From Pseudohalioglobus sediminis (GTDB lineage: Bacteria; Pseudomonadota; Gammaproteobacteria; Pseudomonadales; Halieaceae), in contig NZ_VTUX01000005.1 of assembly GCF_008370495.1 (NCBI RefSeq), forward strand, positions 186,001-250,000: 64,000 nt of DNA. The letters run 5' to 3'. Positions 45,915-54,838 of the stretch are shown here, one piece after another. The notes below the pieces were generated by a model. That model did no database searches and was not told the DNA's origin. It saw only the letters and a list, made by a program, of their open reading frames with translations. A program made the position numbers and the translations under genes. Numbering within the stretch: position 1 is the first letter of the stretch; each line of letters begins with the position of its first letter.

Positions 45915-46688
45915 CTACTTCTCGAAGTTCATTACCGTCTTCCACCAGAGGCCCGGCGCCAGCGTGCGCCACCGGTACAGCCATTTTGCCGGGCCGGGAT
46001 AGATGATATCGCGATTGCGGGCCACGCCCTTTTCAATAGCGTCGATAATCTTGTCCGGTTGCGCCAGACGGCCTTTTTCGCGGGCTTCTTTGATGCTTCC
46101 CGGAGAGTCGGTATTGAGCGTCTGTTCCATCAGTGGCGTATCTACCGCCGGCGGGCAGACCAGGTGCACGCGTACCCCGGTGTCACGAATTTCGTTCTGC
46201 AGTACTTCGGCGTAGGCATTTACCGCCGCCTTGGTGGCGCAATAGGCCCCCATTTTTGGCACCAGGGCGACTCCTGCGATCTAGCCAAACACGATGATGC
46301 GGCCATGCCCGCGAGCCTGCATACCCGGCAACACGGCACGACACAGGTAAGTGGTACCGAAGAAGTTAACGCGGAACAGTTTTTCCATGTTCTCGTGGCT
46401 GTGGTCCGCCAGCGCATAAGCCGGCATCAGGGCCGCGGCGTGCACCAGCAATTCAACCGGGCCCAAGTCGGCTTCCACCTCAGCGACCCTGGCGGTGACC
46501 GCTTCCTGGTCGGCGATGTCACAGTGGAACGCGGTGATGTTGTCTGCGTCCGCAGTCTGGCGCAGCCCTGCTTCGTTGACATCGAAAATCGCCACTTTCG
46601 CGCCGGACGCGGCCAGCCGCCGGGCAAATATCTGGCCCATTCCGCTTGCACCCCCGGTGACCAGTGCCACTTTACCCGCTGCTATCAT
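45915..46688 (-). pseudogene. short-chain dehydrogenase/reductase interrupted by an amber codon
   Basis: The 257-codon frame reads as one SDR apart from a TAG at codon 136 (46281-46283). The N-terminal part has the cofactor motif TGGASGMGQIFARRLA (from residue 10) and DIADQEAV. The C-terminal part carries the catalytic GAYCATKAAV. The TAG replaces the residue 13 positions before the catalytic Tyr, which in SDRs is the catalytic Ser (family pattern xS-I-A-G). One base change from TCG explains it. There is no frameshift. Either the gene is recently inactivated or the base call is wrong. Confidence 0.85.
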
Positions 46689-46791
46689 TGTCCTGTGCCC
46701 AATATCAATGCCCAGGACGCAGCCTGGCCTCGCCGGAGGCCGGCCGCAAGCGCCTGTGCGGCCACCACGGCTGGCCTGTTTTGGCGTCGGT

Positions 46792-47286
46792 TCACTGTCT
46801 CAGCACGGTGTCGTCGTCAATGTGTTCCAGCGGTAGTTCTGTGCGCAGCACCACGCGGCGCAATTCGAAACTGGATTGCACGCCGGTGACCCCGGGAATG
46901 CGGGTCAGGCGGCCCAGCAGGAAGCGCTCGTAGTATTCCATGTCGGCTACCACCGCCTTGAGCAGGTAGTCCGCAGACTGGCCGGTTACCACCGAGCACT
47001 CCATCACTTCCGGGTAGGTTGCCACTTCCTGTTCGAAGGCCTCGAAACGGTCCGGGGTGTGGCGGTCCATGGCGATACCGATGTAGGCGGTCAGCTTGAG
47101 ACCCAGCATCGACTGGTCGAGCAGGGTCACGTGGCCCTTGATCAGGCCGGACTCCTCGAGTCGCTTCACCCGCCTGGAACAGGGGGTCGGGGAGAGACCG
47201 ACGAGCTCGGCCAGTTCCAGGTTGCTGATGCGTGCATTGCGCTGCATGGCCTTGAGTATCTTGCGGTCGGTGCGATCGAGTTTCAT
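46792..47286 (-). CDS. Lrp/AsnC-family transcriptional regulator
   Basis: 164 aa. The N-terminal winged helix (about 1-60) has LDRTDRKILKAMQRNARISNLELAELVGLSPTPCSRRVKRLEESGLI, and the C-terminal RAM ligand-binding fold follows (about 65-155). The length and sequence are close to leucine-responsive Lrp. It is divergent from leuA across a 313-bp AT-rich gap. An amino-acid-sensing role linked to leuA is plausible by position. Confidence 0.92.
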   Translation of the reverse strand: MKLDRTDRKILKAMQRNARISNLELAELVGLSPTPCSRRVKRLEESGLIKGHVTLLDQSMLGLKLTAYIGIAMDRHTPDRFEAFEQEVATYPEVMECSVVTGQSADYLLKAVVADMEYYERFLLGRLTRIPGVTGVQSSFELRRVVLRTELPLEHIDDDTVLRQ

Positions 47287-47599
47287 GACGGGGTTCCCTG
47301 TGCCGGATGCGCTATCAGCAGATGCTCTAGCAGAGAATGCTGCCTATATGTGACTGTCACGCAATAATTATCTATTTATTACATATATTAAAGGGATGTA
47401 TTGCAAAAATAAGGCATTATTGCGCGATATTTGCAGTCAATCACCCAATGCGGCTGGCTATACTATGGGTCTGGCTGACTTTACACCTGCCGGAATGCCG
47501 CTCTGGTCTTACCCTGACTGGCGCGCTGTGCGCAGACCTCACGAGGGTCGCACCCGCAGGTGACAGCCACCTAATTACACCAACACATTGGGATAGGTC
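47287..47599. promoter_or_regulatory. lrp-like/leuA divergent control region
   Basis: The 313-bp gap is AT-rich in its left half (about 47350-47430), unlike the GC-rich surroundings, and contains GCAATAAT (47361-47368) and ATTATTGC (47416-47423) as separated inverted arms. Lrp-type regulators favour such DNA. From 47448 an open frame of 51 codons, rich in Leu, overlaps the leuA start (ATGA), but it has no visible ribosome site. No terminator-type attenuator was seen. Confidence 0.4.
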
Positions 47600-49273
47600 A
47601 TGAGTCAATTCGATCACAGCAAGTACAAGGCGTTTGCGCCCATCAACAAGCGTGACCGGCGCTGGCCGGACAAGGTCATCGATAAGGCGCCGGTTTGGTG
47701 CAGCGTCGACTTGCGCGATGGTAACCAGGCACTGATTGAGCCCATGACCGCGAGGCAGAAAAGCCGCCTCTGGGACCAGCTGGTAAAAGTCGGCTTCAAG
47801 GAGATCGAGGTGGGCTTCCCCTCGGCTTCGAGTCATGACTACGATTTCGTGCGTGAGTTGATCGAGAACGACCGCATCCCCGAGGACGTCACCATCCAGG
47901 TCCTGGTGCAGGCGCGCAAGGAGCTGATTGAGAAGACCTTCGAGGCCCTGAAAGGCGCGCGCCGGGCGGTTGTTCACGTCTACAACTCGACCTCCACGGT
48001 GCAGCGTGAACAGGTGTTCGGCCTGGATCGACAGGGAATTATTGATATCGCGGTTAACGGCGCGCAACTGGTGCAGGAATGCGCCGAGCGCTACCCGGAG
48101 ACCGAATGGGTATTTGAATACTCGCCGGAAAGCTTTACCGGCACCGAACTCGATTTTGCCGTTGAGGTGTGTAACGCCGTCACCGCGGTGTGGCAGCCCA
48201 CGCCGGAGAAGCCGGTGATTATCAACCTGCCAGCGACGGTGGAAATGAGTACTCCCAATGTCTACGCCGACCAGATTGAATGGTTCTGCGACAACGTGGA
48301 GAACCGCGACAGCCTGCTGATTTCGCTGCACACGCACAATGACCGCGGCTGTGCCGTGGCGGCTGCAGAGCTGGGTGTAATGGCCGGTGCGGACCGTGTC
48401 GAAGGTACGCTGATGGGCAATGGCGAGCGCACTGGGAACATGGACGTGGTCACCATGGCCATGAATCTCTACAGCCAGGGGGTGGACCCCAAGCTCAACC
48501 TCGCCAACATGGATGAGATCATCCAGACCGTCAAGGCTTGCACGCAGCTGCCGGTGCATCCCCGCCACCCCTGGGCCGGCGAACTGGTGTTCACCGCGTT
48601 TTCCGGCAGTCACCAGGACGCCATCAAGAAGTGCCTGTCGCGGCGGGACGAACGCCAGCCCTGGGAGGTGGCTTACCTGCCTATCGATCCGGCGGACATC
48701 GGCCGCTCCTACCAGGAGGTTATCCGCATCAACAGCCAGTCGGGCAAGGGTGGTATCGCCTATGTACTGGAAAGGGATTACGGCTACGAGTTGCCGCGCT
48801 GGCTGCAGATCGATTTCAGCACGGCAGTGCAGGCCTTTGCCGAGGAGAGCGAGTCCGAGGTGGGGTCGGAGCAGATTTATGATCTGTTCCAGAAAACCTA
48901 TCTCAACGGCGAGGGGCGTTGGCAGCTGGGTAATTACAATGTCAGCCGCGAGGACCACGTCGACAGGTTCCAGGCTGAGCTGAACCGTGGTGGTGCCAGG
49001 GAGACCATATCCGGCACGGGCAATGGCGTGGTCGCGGCGTTTGTCGACGCCATGGAAACTTTTACCGGTAAGCAGATTGTGCTGGTGGAGTACAACGAGC
49101 ATGCGTTGAGCCAGAGCGCCGATGCCGAGGCGGTGTGTTACATTCAGCTGAATATCGGCGGTGAGCGCTACTGCGGTTGCGGCCGCAGTCACGACATCGT
49201 GCAGGCATCACTGGACGGCATCCTGCGAGCCATCAACAAATCCGCCGCGGGCGAGCAGCACGCCGCGGCCTGA
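47600..49273 (+). CDS. leuA: 2-isopropylmalate synthase
   Basis: 557 aa, the long LeuA type. The TIM-barrel signature is SVDLRDGNQALIEPMT near residue 38 and the metal ligands are in SLHTHNDRGCAVAAAELG. The C-terminal ~130 residues form the leucine-binding regulatory domain (VGSEQIYDLFQKTYLNGEGRWQLGNYNV). It condenses 2-ketoisovalerate with acetyl-CoA as the first step of leucine synthesis. It is monocistronic and divergent from the Lrp-like gene. Confidence 0.97.
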   Translation: MSQFDHSKYKAFAPINKRDRRWPDKVIDKAPVWCSVDLRDGNQALIEPMTARQKSRLWDQLVKVGFKEIEVGFPSASSHDYDFVRELIENDRIPEDVTIQVLVQARKELIEKTFEALKGARRAVVHVYNSTSTVQREQVFGLDRQGIIDIAVNGAQLVQECAERYPETEWVFEYSPESFTGTELDFAVEVCNAVTAVWQPTPEKPVIINLPATVEMSTPNVYADQIEWFCDNVENRDSLLISLHTHNDRGCAVAAAELGVMAGADRVEGTLMGNGERTGNMDVVTMAMNLYSQGVDPKLNLANMDEIIQTVKACTQLPVHPRHPWAGELVFTAFSGSHQDAIKKCLSRRDERQPWEVAYLPIDPADIGRSYQEVIRINSQSGKGGIAYVLERDYGYELPRWLQIDFSTAVQAFAEESESEVGSEQIYDLFQKTYLNGEGRWQLGNYNVSREDHVDRFQAELNRGGARETISGTGNGVVAAFVDAMETFTGKQIVLVEYNEHALSQSADAEAVCYIQLNIGGERYCGCGRSHDIVQASLDGILRAINKSAAGEQHAAA

Positions 49274-49360
49274 TGCCGTGAAGCCCGGGCGTCGCCCGTA
49301 CGCGACCCGCTAGCCGGTGCCGGCTGCGGGGCTGGACGGAGCATCTGCTAGACTGCCGGC

Positions 49361-50047
49361 ATGAACGTCAGGATCGTCGCATTACTGGCAGCGCTGGTGC
49401 CTTTTCTCGCGGTGCACGCAACCTATCTGGTAGCGGCAAGCCACGGCGTTGTGGACTGGTGTACCCCTTATCTGGACAGCTGCACCTCGATCAGTGCCAC
49501 CGGACGTAAACCCCCGGCAAGTTACCTTTTCCGCGCAACGATGCTGCCCTCGGCGGTGATCATGATGGCCTACTGGTGGCTCAACCATACCTGGCTTGCC
49601 GCGTTACACGCCCGGGCCGGCAGCGAGCGACAGCATGCCAACCACTGGATGCTTGTTCTGGGAGTGCTGGCCTGTATCGGCCTGATCCTTTACGTCACGG
49701 TACTGGGTGAGCGGGGCGATGCCTGGGCCACGCAGCGCCGGGTGGGCACTGTGCTGTTCTTTTCGTTTACTTTCATGGCCCAGTTACTGCTACTGTCGCA
49801 ACTGCGTCGCCTGCAGGTGGCGGGAGTGCGCCCCGGGGTGCTGGCGTACATGGGCTGGGCCTGTGGAACCTTGCTCGCCGTCGGTGTTCTTACCGTGGTG
49901 CTGCAAGCCTGGGACGAAGCCTGGTATGAAACCGTGGAGGACGCCTTTGAGTGGGTCCTGACCCTGTTGCTGCAGAGCAATTTCCTGGCCGGTTATTTCG
50001 TCTGGCGCCAGGCCGGCTGGAAACTGGTAGTCAAAGAGAGAGATTAG
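49361..50047 (+). CDS. six-helix membrane protein (Frag1/DRAM/Sfk1-like)
   Basis: 228 aa with about six membrane helices (first at 4-26). The first extracytoplasmic loop HGVVDWCTPYLDSCTSISATGRKPPASYLFRA resembles the Frag1/DRAM/Sfk1 family pattern of a Ser/Asp/Gly loop followed by an F..R helix start. The family call is tentative. Two Cys in this loop could form a disulfide. It is followed immediately by the PLP-enzyme gene (1 bp gap), so the two are likely one operon. Confidence 0.65.
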   Translation: MNVRIVALLAALVPFLAVHATYLVAASHGVVDWCTPYLDSCTSISATGRKPPASYLFRATMLPSAVIMMAYWWLNHTWLAALHARAGSERQHANHWMLVLGVLACIGLILYVTVLGERGDAWATQRRVGTVLFFSFTFMAQLLLLSQLRRLQVAGVRPGVLAYMGWACGTLLAVGVLTVVLQAWDEAWYETVEDAFEWVLTLLLQSNFLAGYFVWRQAGWKLVVKERD

Positions 50048-50048
50048 G

Positions 50049-50993
50049 ATGGTTGGACCCGGTTTAGAGGACATTAAGGCCGCTCGCGAGCGTATCGCCG
50101 CCGCTGTGCACGAGACGCCGGTGATGCAAAGCGGGCAACTCGACGCTCATGTCGGTGCCAGTGTCTTTTTCAAGTGCGAACACCTGCAGAAGGTGGGCGC
50201 GTTCAAGGCGCGTGGCGCCAGCAACGCCATATTCGCCTTGGAGGAAGCTGCGGCGGCAGCGGGTGTTGCCACCCACTCCTCAGGCAATCACGGCGCAGCG
50301 CTGGCGATGGCTGCGCGGGCCAGGGGCATTCCTGCCTACGTGGTGATGCCCGACAACGCACCGGCGGTAAAAAAAGCGGCAGTAGCTGGTTACGGCGCCG
50401 AGATCATTTCCTGTGCTCCCACCCTGGCTGCGCGCGAATCGACCCTGGCAGCCGTGGTGGAAAAGACCGGCGCTGCTGTCGTACATCCCTACAACGATGC
50501 GCGGGTCATCGCCGGGCAGGGTACCGCGACCCTCGAGTTTTTGGAGCAGGTGCCGGACCTGGACGTGATAGTGGTGCCGGTCGGTGGCGGTGGGCTGCTC
50601 GCCGGTACGGCCCTGGCGGCAAAAGGCATGCGGGAGCGTATCGAGGTGGTGGCGGTAGAACCGGCTGGAGCCGACGACGCCTTTCGTTCCTTTGGGCTGG
50701 GCGAGTTGCAGCCGCAGAACAACCCGGACACGATCGCCGATGGCTTGCGCGCCAGCCTCGGTGAACTCAACTTCGATATTATCCGTAACCATGTAGACAC
50801 CATCCTGACGGTACCCGACCCGGTAATCGTGCAGGCCATGCAACTGCAGTGGACACGCATGAAACAGGTCGTCGAGCCATCTGGCGCAGTGAGCTTTGCC
50901 GGACTGCTGGAACATCCCGAGCGTTTTCGGGGTCGCCGGGTCGGCGTGATCATCAGTGGCGGTAACGTGGATCTTGATAATCTGCCCTGGTAG
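50049..50993 (+). CDS. threonine/serine dehydratase or racemase family PLP enzyme
   Basis: 314 aa, fold-type II PLP enzyme without a C-terminal ACT regulatory domain. The PLP lysine is in KCEHLQKVGAFKARGA, the substrate loop is SSGNHGAALA, the phosphate loop is VGGGGLLAG, and SGGNVD closes the domain. It may deaminate threonine/serine or racemise serine; sequence alone does not separate these. The absence of a regulatory domain argues against the biosynthetic IlvA form. ilvD lies nearby but on the other strand. Confidence 0.88.
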   Translation: MVGPGLEDIKAARERIAAAVHETPVMQSGQLDAHVGASVFFKCEHLQKVGAFKARGASNAIFALEEAAAAAGVATHSSGNHGAALAMAARARGIPAYVVMPDNAPAVKKAAVAGYGAEIISCAPTLAARESTLAAVVEKTGAAVVHPYNDARVIAGQGTATLEFLEQVPDLDVIVVPVGGGGLLAGTALAAKGMRERIEVVAVEPAGADDAFRSFGLGELQPQNNPDTIADGLRASLGELNFDIIRNHVDTILTVPDPVIVQAMQLQWTRMKQVVEPSGAVSFAGLLEHPERFRGRRVGVIISGGNVDLDNLPW

Positions 50994-51016
50994 GCGGCAG
51001 AGGAGGGCAGGGAACG

Positions 51017-51868
51017 ATGGCACGCAACGCTCGCAATGCTATGCTGATCATACTGTTGCTCCTGGTAACCGGGTGTAGCAGCACCACCTTTGTTTACAAT
51101 CGCCTGGATTTCATCATTCCCTGGTATGTCGGCAAGTACGTCGACCTTGAGCGGCCGCAGAAACAGTTCCTCGCACAGCAGCTGGACCCCTTCCTCGCCT
51201 GGCACCGCAGTGAAGAACTGCCCGCCTACCTGCTGATTCTGGAAGATACGCAGCAGCGTCTTGACGGCAAGCTGGAAGCCGCGGATATCGAGGACCTGGT
51301 CGGGGAGCTGGAGCGGGCCTGGTTGCGCACTGAAGCGCGCGGGCTGGAGTGGATGATAGCCCTGGGGGAACAGCTGTCTGTCGAACAGATGCAGGAATTC
51401 ATCGCGGAGCTGCGCGAAAAGCAGGAAGAATACGAAGAGGAGTACCTCACGCGCAGTGATGAGGAGTACCGCGAGGACGCCTACGACAACCTCAAGGACT
51501 CTACCCAGGACTACCTCGGTCGCCTGGACTGGGGCCAGCGCGGCATCTACGAAGACGCCGCCGCACAGTTACGACGTTCTGACGCCGCCTGGTTGCGCGA
51601 GCGCGCTGCCTGGCTGGACCGCCTGGAGTCGATCCTGCTGCGTGAAACGGACTGGCAACAGGCGTTGCGCAACAGCTTGCGGGAGCGTGAGCAGACGACT
51701 TCTGCGGAGTACCAGGCGATCTATGAGCACAATGCGCAGGTGCTGTATGCAGCATTGGCACAGGTGCTCAATTCACGCAGTGAAAAACAGGACCGGCGGC
51801 TGCGCGGCAAGCTGGACGACCTGCGCGAGGACCTTGAAGAGCTGATCGGGCAGGCGCCAGCGGCTTGA
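51017..51868 (+). CDS. DUF6279 family lipoprotein
   Basis: 283 aa. The signal peptide ends in a lipobox (LLLVTGC, Cys about residue 20), so it is a lipoprotein. The rest is helical and highly charged, with SSTTFVYNRLDFIIPWYVGKYVDLERPQK marking the family and a coiled-coil-like region LREKQEEYEEEYLTRSDEEYRED. The molecular function is unknown. It lies 23 bp after the PLP enzyme and is the last gene of this strand block, converging on ilvD. Confidence 0.85.
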   Translation: MARNARNAMLIILLLLVTGCSSTTFVYNRLDFIIPWYVGKYVDLERPQKQFLAQQLDPFLAWHRSEELPAYLLILEDTQQRLDGKLEAADIEDLVGELERAWLRTEARGLEWMIALGEQLSVEQMQEFIAELREKQEEYEEEYLTRSDEEYREDAYDNLKDSTQDYLGRLDWGQRGIYEDAAAQLRRSDAAWLRERAAWLDRLESILLRETDWQQALRNSLREREQTTSAEYQAIYEHNAQVLYAALAQVLNSRSEKQDRRLRGKLDDLREDLEELIGQAPAA

Positions 51869-51874
51869 CCTCAG

Positions 51875-51890
51875 CGCCTGCACGCAGGCG
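51875..51890. terminator. short hairpin between lipoprotein gene and ilvD
   Basis: CGCCTGC (51875-51881) and GCAGGCG (51884-51890) form a tight stem with almost no loop between two convergent genes. There is no T tract of note. Confidence 0.35.
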
Positions 51891-51891
51891 T

Positions 51892-53736
51892 TCAATCCAG
51901 CAGTGACAAATCCCGCACTGCGCCCTTGTCTGCGCTGGTGACCATGCTGGCATATACCTTGAGCGCCGGTGTGACCTTGCGCGGCCGCGGGGCGGCGGGC
52001 TTCCACGCCTGCTCACCTTTCGCCTCCATCGCGTCGCGTCGCGTGGCGAGTTCTGCGTCCGAAAGCTTTACGTTGATGCTGCGATTGGGGATGTCGATTT
52101 CAATGATGTCACCATCTTCAACCAGCGCGATGGCGCCGCCCGCAGCGGCCTCGGGTGAGGCGTGGCCGATAGACAGCCCCGAGGTGCCGCCCGAAAAGCG
52201 ACCGTCGGTGAGCAGGGCACAGGCCTTGCCCAGCCCCTTTGACTTGATATAACTGGTCGGGTAGAGCATTTCCTGCATGCCGGGCCCACCGCGTGGGCCC
52301 TCGTAGCGCACGATGACCACATCCCCGGCCTGGACCCGGTCGTTGAGAATGTCGTCCACCGCCGCTTCCTGGCTCTCGCAAACGTGCGCCGGCCCTGAAA
52401 ACACGAGAATGGATTCGTCCACGCCGGAGGTTTTCACCACGCAGCCGTCCTCGGCGATATTGCCGGTGAGCACGGCGAGTCCGCCCTCCAGCGAGTAGGC
52501 ATTCTCCAGTGAACGGATGCAGCCGCCGCTGCGGTCGTCGTCCAGGCTGGGCCAGCGCGTGTCCTGGCTGAAGGCGGTCTGGGAGGGCACGCCCGCCGGC
52601 CCTGCACTGAAAAATTTGCGTACGTCCGCATCCTGGGTGCGCACGATATCCCACTGGTCCAGGGCCTCGCCCAGGGTCCTGCTGTGCACGGTGGGGCAGT
52701 TGGTGTGCAGCAGGCCGGCGCGATCGAGTTCGCCGAGGATTCCCATAATCCCGCCGGCGCGGTGTACATCTTCCATGTGGTACAGCGGGGTATTCGGCGC
52801 CACCTTGCACAGCTGCGGGATCTTGCGCGACAGACGGTCGATGTCGGTCATGGTGAAATCCAGCTCCGCTTCCTGCGCCGCAGCGAGCAGGTGGAGAATG
52901 GTATTGGTAGAACCACCCATGGCGATGTCCAGGCTCATGGCGTTTTCAAAGGCTTCAAACGAGCCAATGTTGCGGGGCAATACCGATTCGTCATCCTGCT
53001 CGTAATAGCGTTTACACAGGTCGACGATGAGGCGGCCAGCGCGCAGAAACAGCTGTTCGCGATCCGCGTGAGTCGCCAGCGTGGAGCCATTACCGGGCAG
53101 CGACAGGCCCAGGGCCTCCGTCAGGCAATTCATGGAGTTAGCCGTGAACATGCCGGAACAGGAGCCGCAGGTGGGACAGGCGGAGCGTTCGTACTCGGCG
53201 ACGGTTTCGTCGTCGGCACTGTCATCAACGGCGATGACCATGGCATCAACCAGATCCAGTTTGTGTTCCGAGAGCCTGGTCTTGCCCGCTTCCATGGGGC
53301 CGCCGGAGACAAACACCACCGGTATATTCAGGCGCATGGCGGCGTTGAGCATTCCCGGGGTGATCTTGTCGCAGTTGGAAATACACACCATGGCATCGGC
53401 GCAGTGCGCGTTGACCATGTATTCGACCGAGTCCGAGATGATGTCGCGCGAGGGCAGGCTGTAGAGCATGCCGTCGTGGCCCATGGCGATACCATCGTCC
53501 ACGGCGATGGTGTTGAATTCCTTGGCGACACCGCCGGCGGCCTCGATCTCGCGGGCAACCAGCTGGCCCAGGTCCTTGAGATGCACGTGACCCGGCACGA
53601 ACTGGGTAAAGGAATTGACCACCGCAATGATGGGCTTTTCGAAATCACCATCCTGCATGCCGGTGGCGCGCCACAGGGCGCGGGCGCCGGCCATATTGCG
53701 GCCGGCGGTGGAGGTCTTGGAGCGATATTGAGGCAT
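51892..53736 (-). CDS. ilvD: dihydroxy-acid dehydratase
   Basis: 614 aa, normal length. Iron-sulfur cluster cysteines are in [13 protein letters not shown] and [18 protein letters not shown]. The conserved [18 protein letters not shown] is at the N-terminus and [19 protein letters not shown] near the C-terminus. It dehydrates dihydroxy acids in valine and isoleucine synthesis, upstream of the substrate that LeuA uses. It is monocistronic. Confidence 0.97.
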   Translation of the reverse strand: MPQYRSKTSTAGRNMAGARALWRATGMQDGDFEKPIIAVVNSFTQFVPGHVHLKDLGQLVAREIEAAGGVAKEFNTIAVDDGIAMGHDGMLYSLPSRDIISDSVEYMVNAHCADAMVCISNCDKITPGMLNAAMRLNIPVVFVSGGPMEAGKTRLSEHKLDLVDAMVIAVDDSADDETVAEYERSACPTCGSCSGMFTANSMNCLTEALGLSLPGNGSTLATHADREQLFLRAGRLIVDLCKRYYEQDDESVLPRNIGSFEAFENAMSLDIAMGGSTNTILHLLAAAQEAELDFTMTDIDRLSRKIPQLCKVAPNTPLYHMEDVHRAGGIMGILGELDRAGLLHTNCPTVHSRTLGEALDQWDIVRTQDADVRKFFSAGPAGVPSQTAFSQDTRWPSLDDDRSGGCIRSLENAYSLEGGLAVLTGNIAEDGCVVKTSGVDESILVFSGPAHVCESQEAAVDDILNDRVQAGDVVIVRYEGPRGGPGMQEMLYPTSYIKSKGLGKACALLTDGRFSGGTSGLSIGHASPEAAAGGAIALVEDGDIIEIDIPNRSINVKLSDAELATRRDAMEAKGEQAWKPAAPRPRKVTPALKVYASMVTSADKGAVRDLSLLD

Positions 53737-53811
53737 GATACTGTCCGTGTTGCTGGCCCGGGTCGGTGACTACAGGGCGGGTAAAAAATCAGGCACGGAG
53801 GATAGCAAAAA

Positions 53812-54834
53812 TCACTGTGCTGCGCTTTCGCCGATTACAATGGCCTCGCCCACCCTGATGTGTCGATAGGCGCTACCAAACAACTGTTCCGCGCGGGCGA
53901 TGACTTCGTCACTGCTGTCGTGCGGGCTAACACCGATCACCCGGGGTTGGTATTGCTGCAGCATGGCGAGCTGGCGATCGACCTCCGCCGCGGACAGGGG
54001 CGACAACAGGCCCTCTCCGGAGGCCAGTTGCCGCTGCACATCGACCGGCCCGAGCCTGATCCTGCCCTCGGGAACGGGGAAGTGCAGGCCGCCGATGATG
54101 CCGTACAGTGGGGCTTCGAACAGGTCGTCATAGCGCTTGAGCAGGTTCGGTACCGGTTGGTGCCCACAGGCCACGATGATGACGCCGCCCAGACCTTCTA
54201 CCATTACCACCAGTGAGTGTTCCTCGATCCAGCCGATGGCCAGCTGCCGGCCTATGCTGCCGGTTGAGGCGAGTCCGGTGCTGCCGATTCCGGGGCCGAT
54301 TGCCATTGGCTGCTCCGCGGTGATGGGCGTCATCCCGGGATAGCTCATGCTGCCGGGCACGATCAGTTGCGTTCGCGGGTTGGGGAAGGGTTTCTGTTCA
54401 GCGCCAAGCGAGAAGGTGTTGTTGTTCTGCCAGTTGAGTCCGCCAACGTGGTCCAGGTGATTGTGCGAAATAAATACGGTATCGATGGACTCCAGTTCAA
54501 CGCCCAGCGTCGCCATATTCCGCTCCAGTGCCGAGGGCCTGATACCGCGACTGTTCTGGCCCACGTCGTACAGGATGCGCTGGCTGTCCGTTTCCACAAG
54601 GTAGGAGATACCCACTTCGGTTAGCAGGTCCGGGCGCGCACTTCGGTATTCGAGCAGGGGCAAAATGCGCAGGGAGCGGGTTGAGCCGATGTCCGGCAGC
54701 GGCGCGGGTTTGAACTGCGCAAACAGGCGAACGGCCCGCTCGCGACCCTGTTGTTGTGTATGCAGATACCAGCCACCGGATACCAACAGCAGGATGAGCA
54801 ATAGCGAAAGGATTGTGACAAGTCTACGTTTCAA
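53812..54834 (-). CDS. membrane-anchored metallo-beta-lactamase-fold hydrolase (COG1237-like)
   Basis: 340 aa. One N-terminal helix (about residues 6-26) probably anchors it facing the periplasm. The metal motif is FISHNHLDHVGGL, followed by a second region with GGVIIVACGHQPVPNLLKRY and GGLHFPVPEGR, as in COG1237 hydrolases related to a methanopterin-pathway synthase. The substrate is unknown. It lies 4 bp before the porin gene end on the same strand, so it is probably co-transcribed downstream of the porin. Confidence 0.85.
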   Translation of the reverse strand: MKRRLVTILSLLLILLLVSGGWYLHTQQQGRERAVRLFAQFKPAPLPDIGSTRSLRILPLLEYRSARPDLLTEVGISYLVETDSQRILYDVGQNSRGIRPSALERNMATLGVELESIDTVFISHNHLDHVGGLNWQNNNTFSLGAEQKPFPNPRTQLIVPGSMSYPGMTPITAEQPMAIGPGIGSTGLASTGSIGRQLAIGWIEEHSLVVMVEGLGGVIIVACGHQPVPNLLKRYDDLFEAPLYGIIGGLHFPVPEGRIRLGPVDVQRQLASGEGLLSPLSAAEVDRQLAMLQQYQPRVIGVSPHDSSDEVIARAEQLFGSAYRHIRVGEAIVIGESAAQ

Positions 54835-54838
54835 ATTA

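Noticed and set aside
46281-46283. TAG read as pyrrolysine or another recoded residue
   Set aside because: The position is the catalytic Ser of SDR enzymes and one base from TCG. Nothing in the window suggests recoding machinery.
47441-49192. 583-codon open frame on the - strand
   Set aside because: Antisense to leuA; the translation is rich in His/Arg/Leu with no family features.
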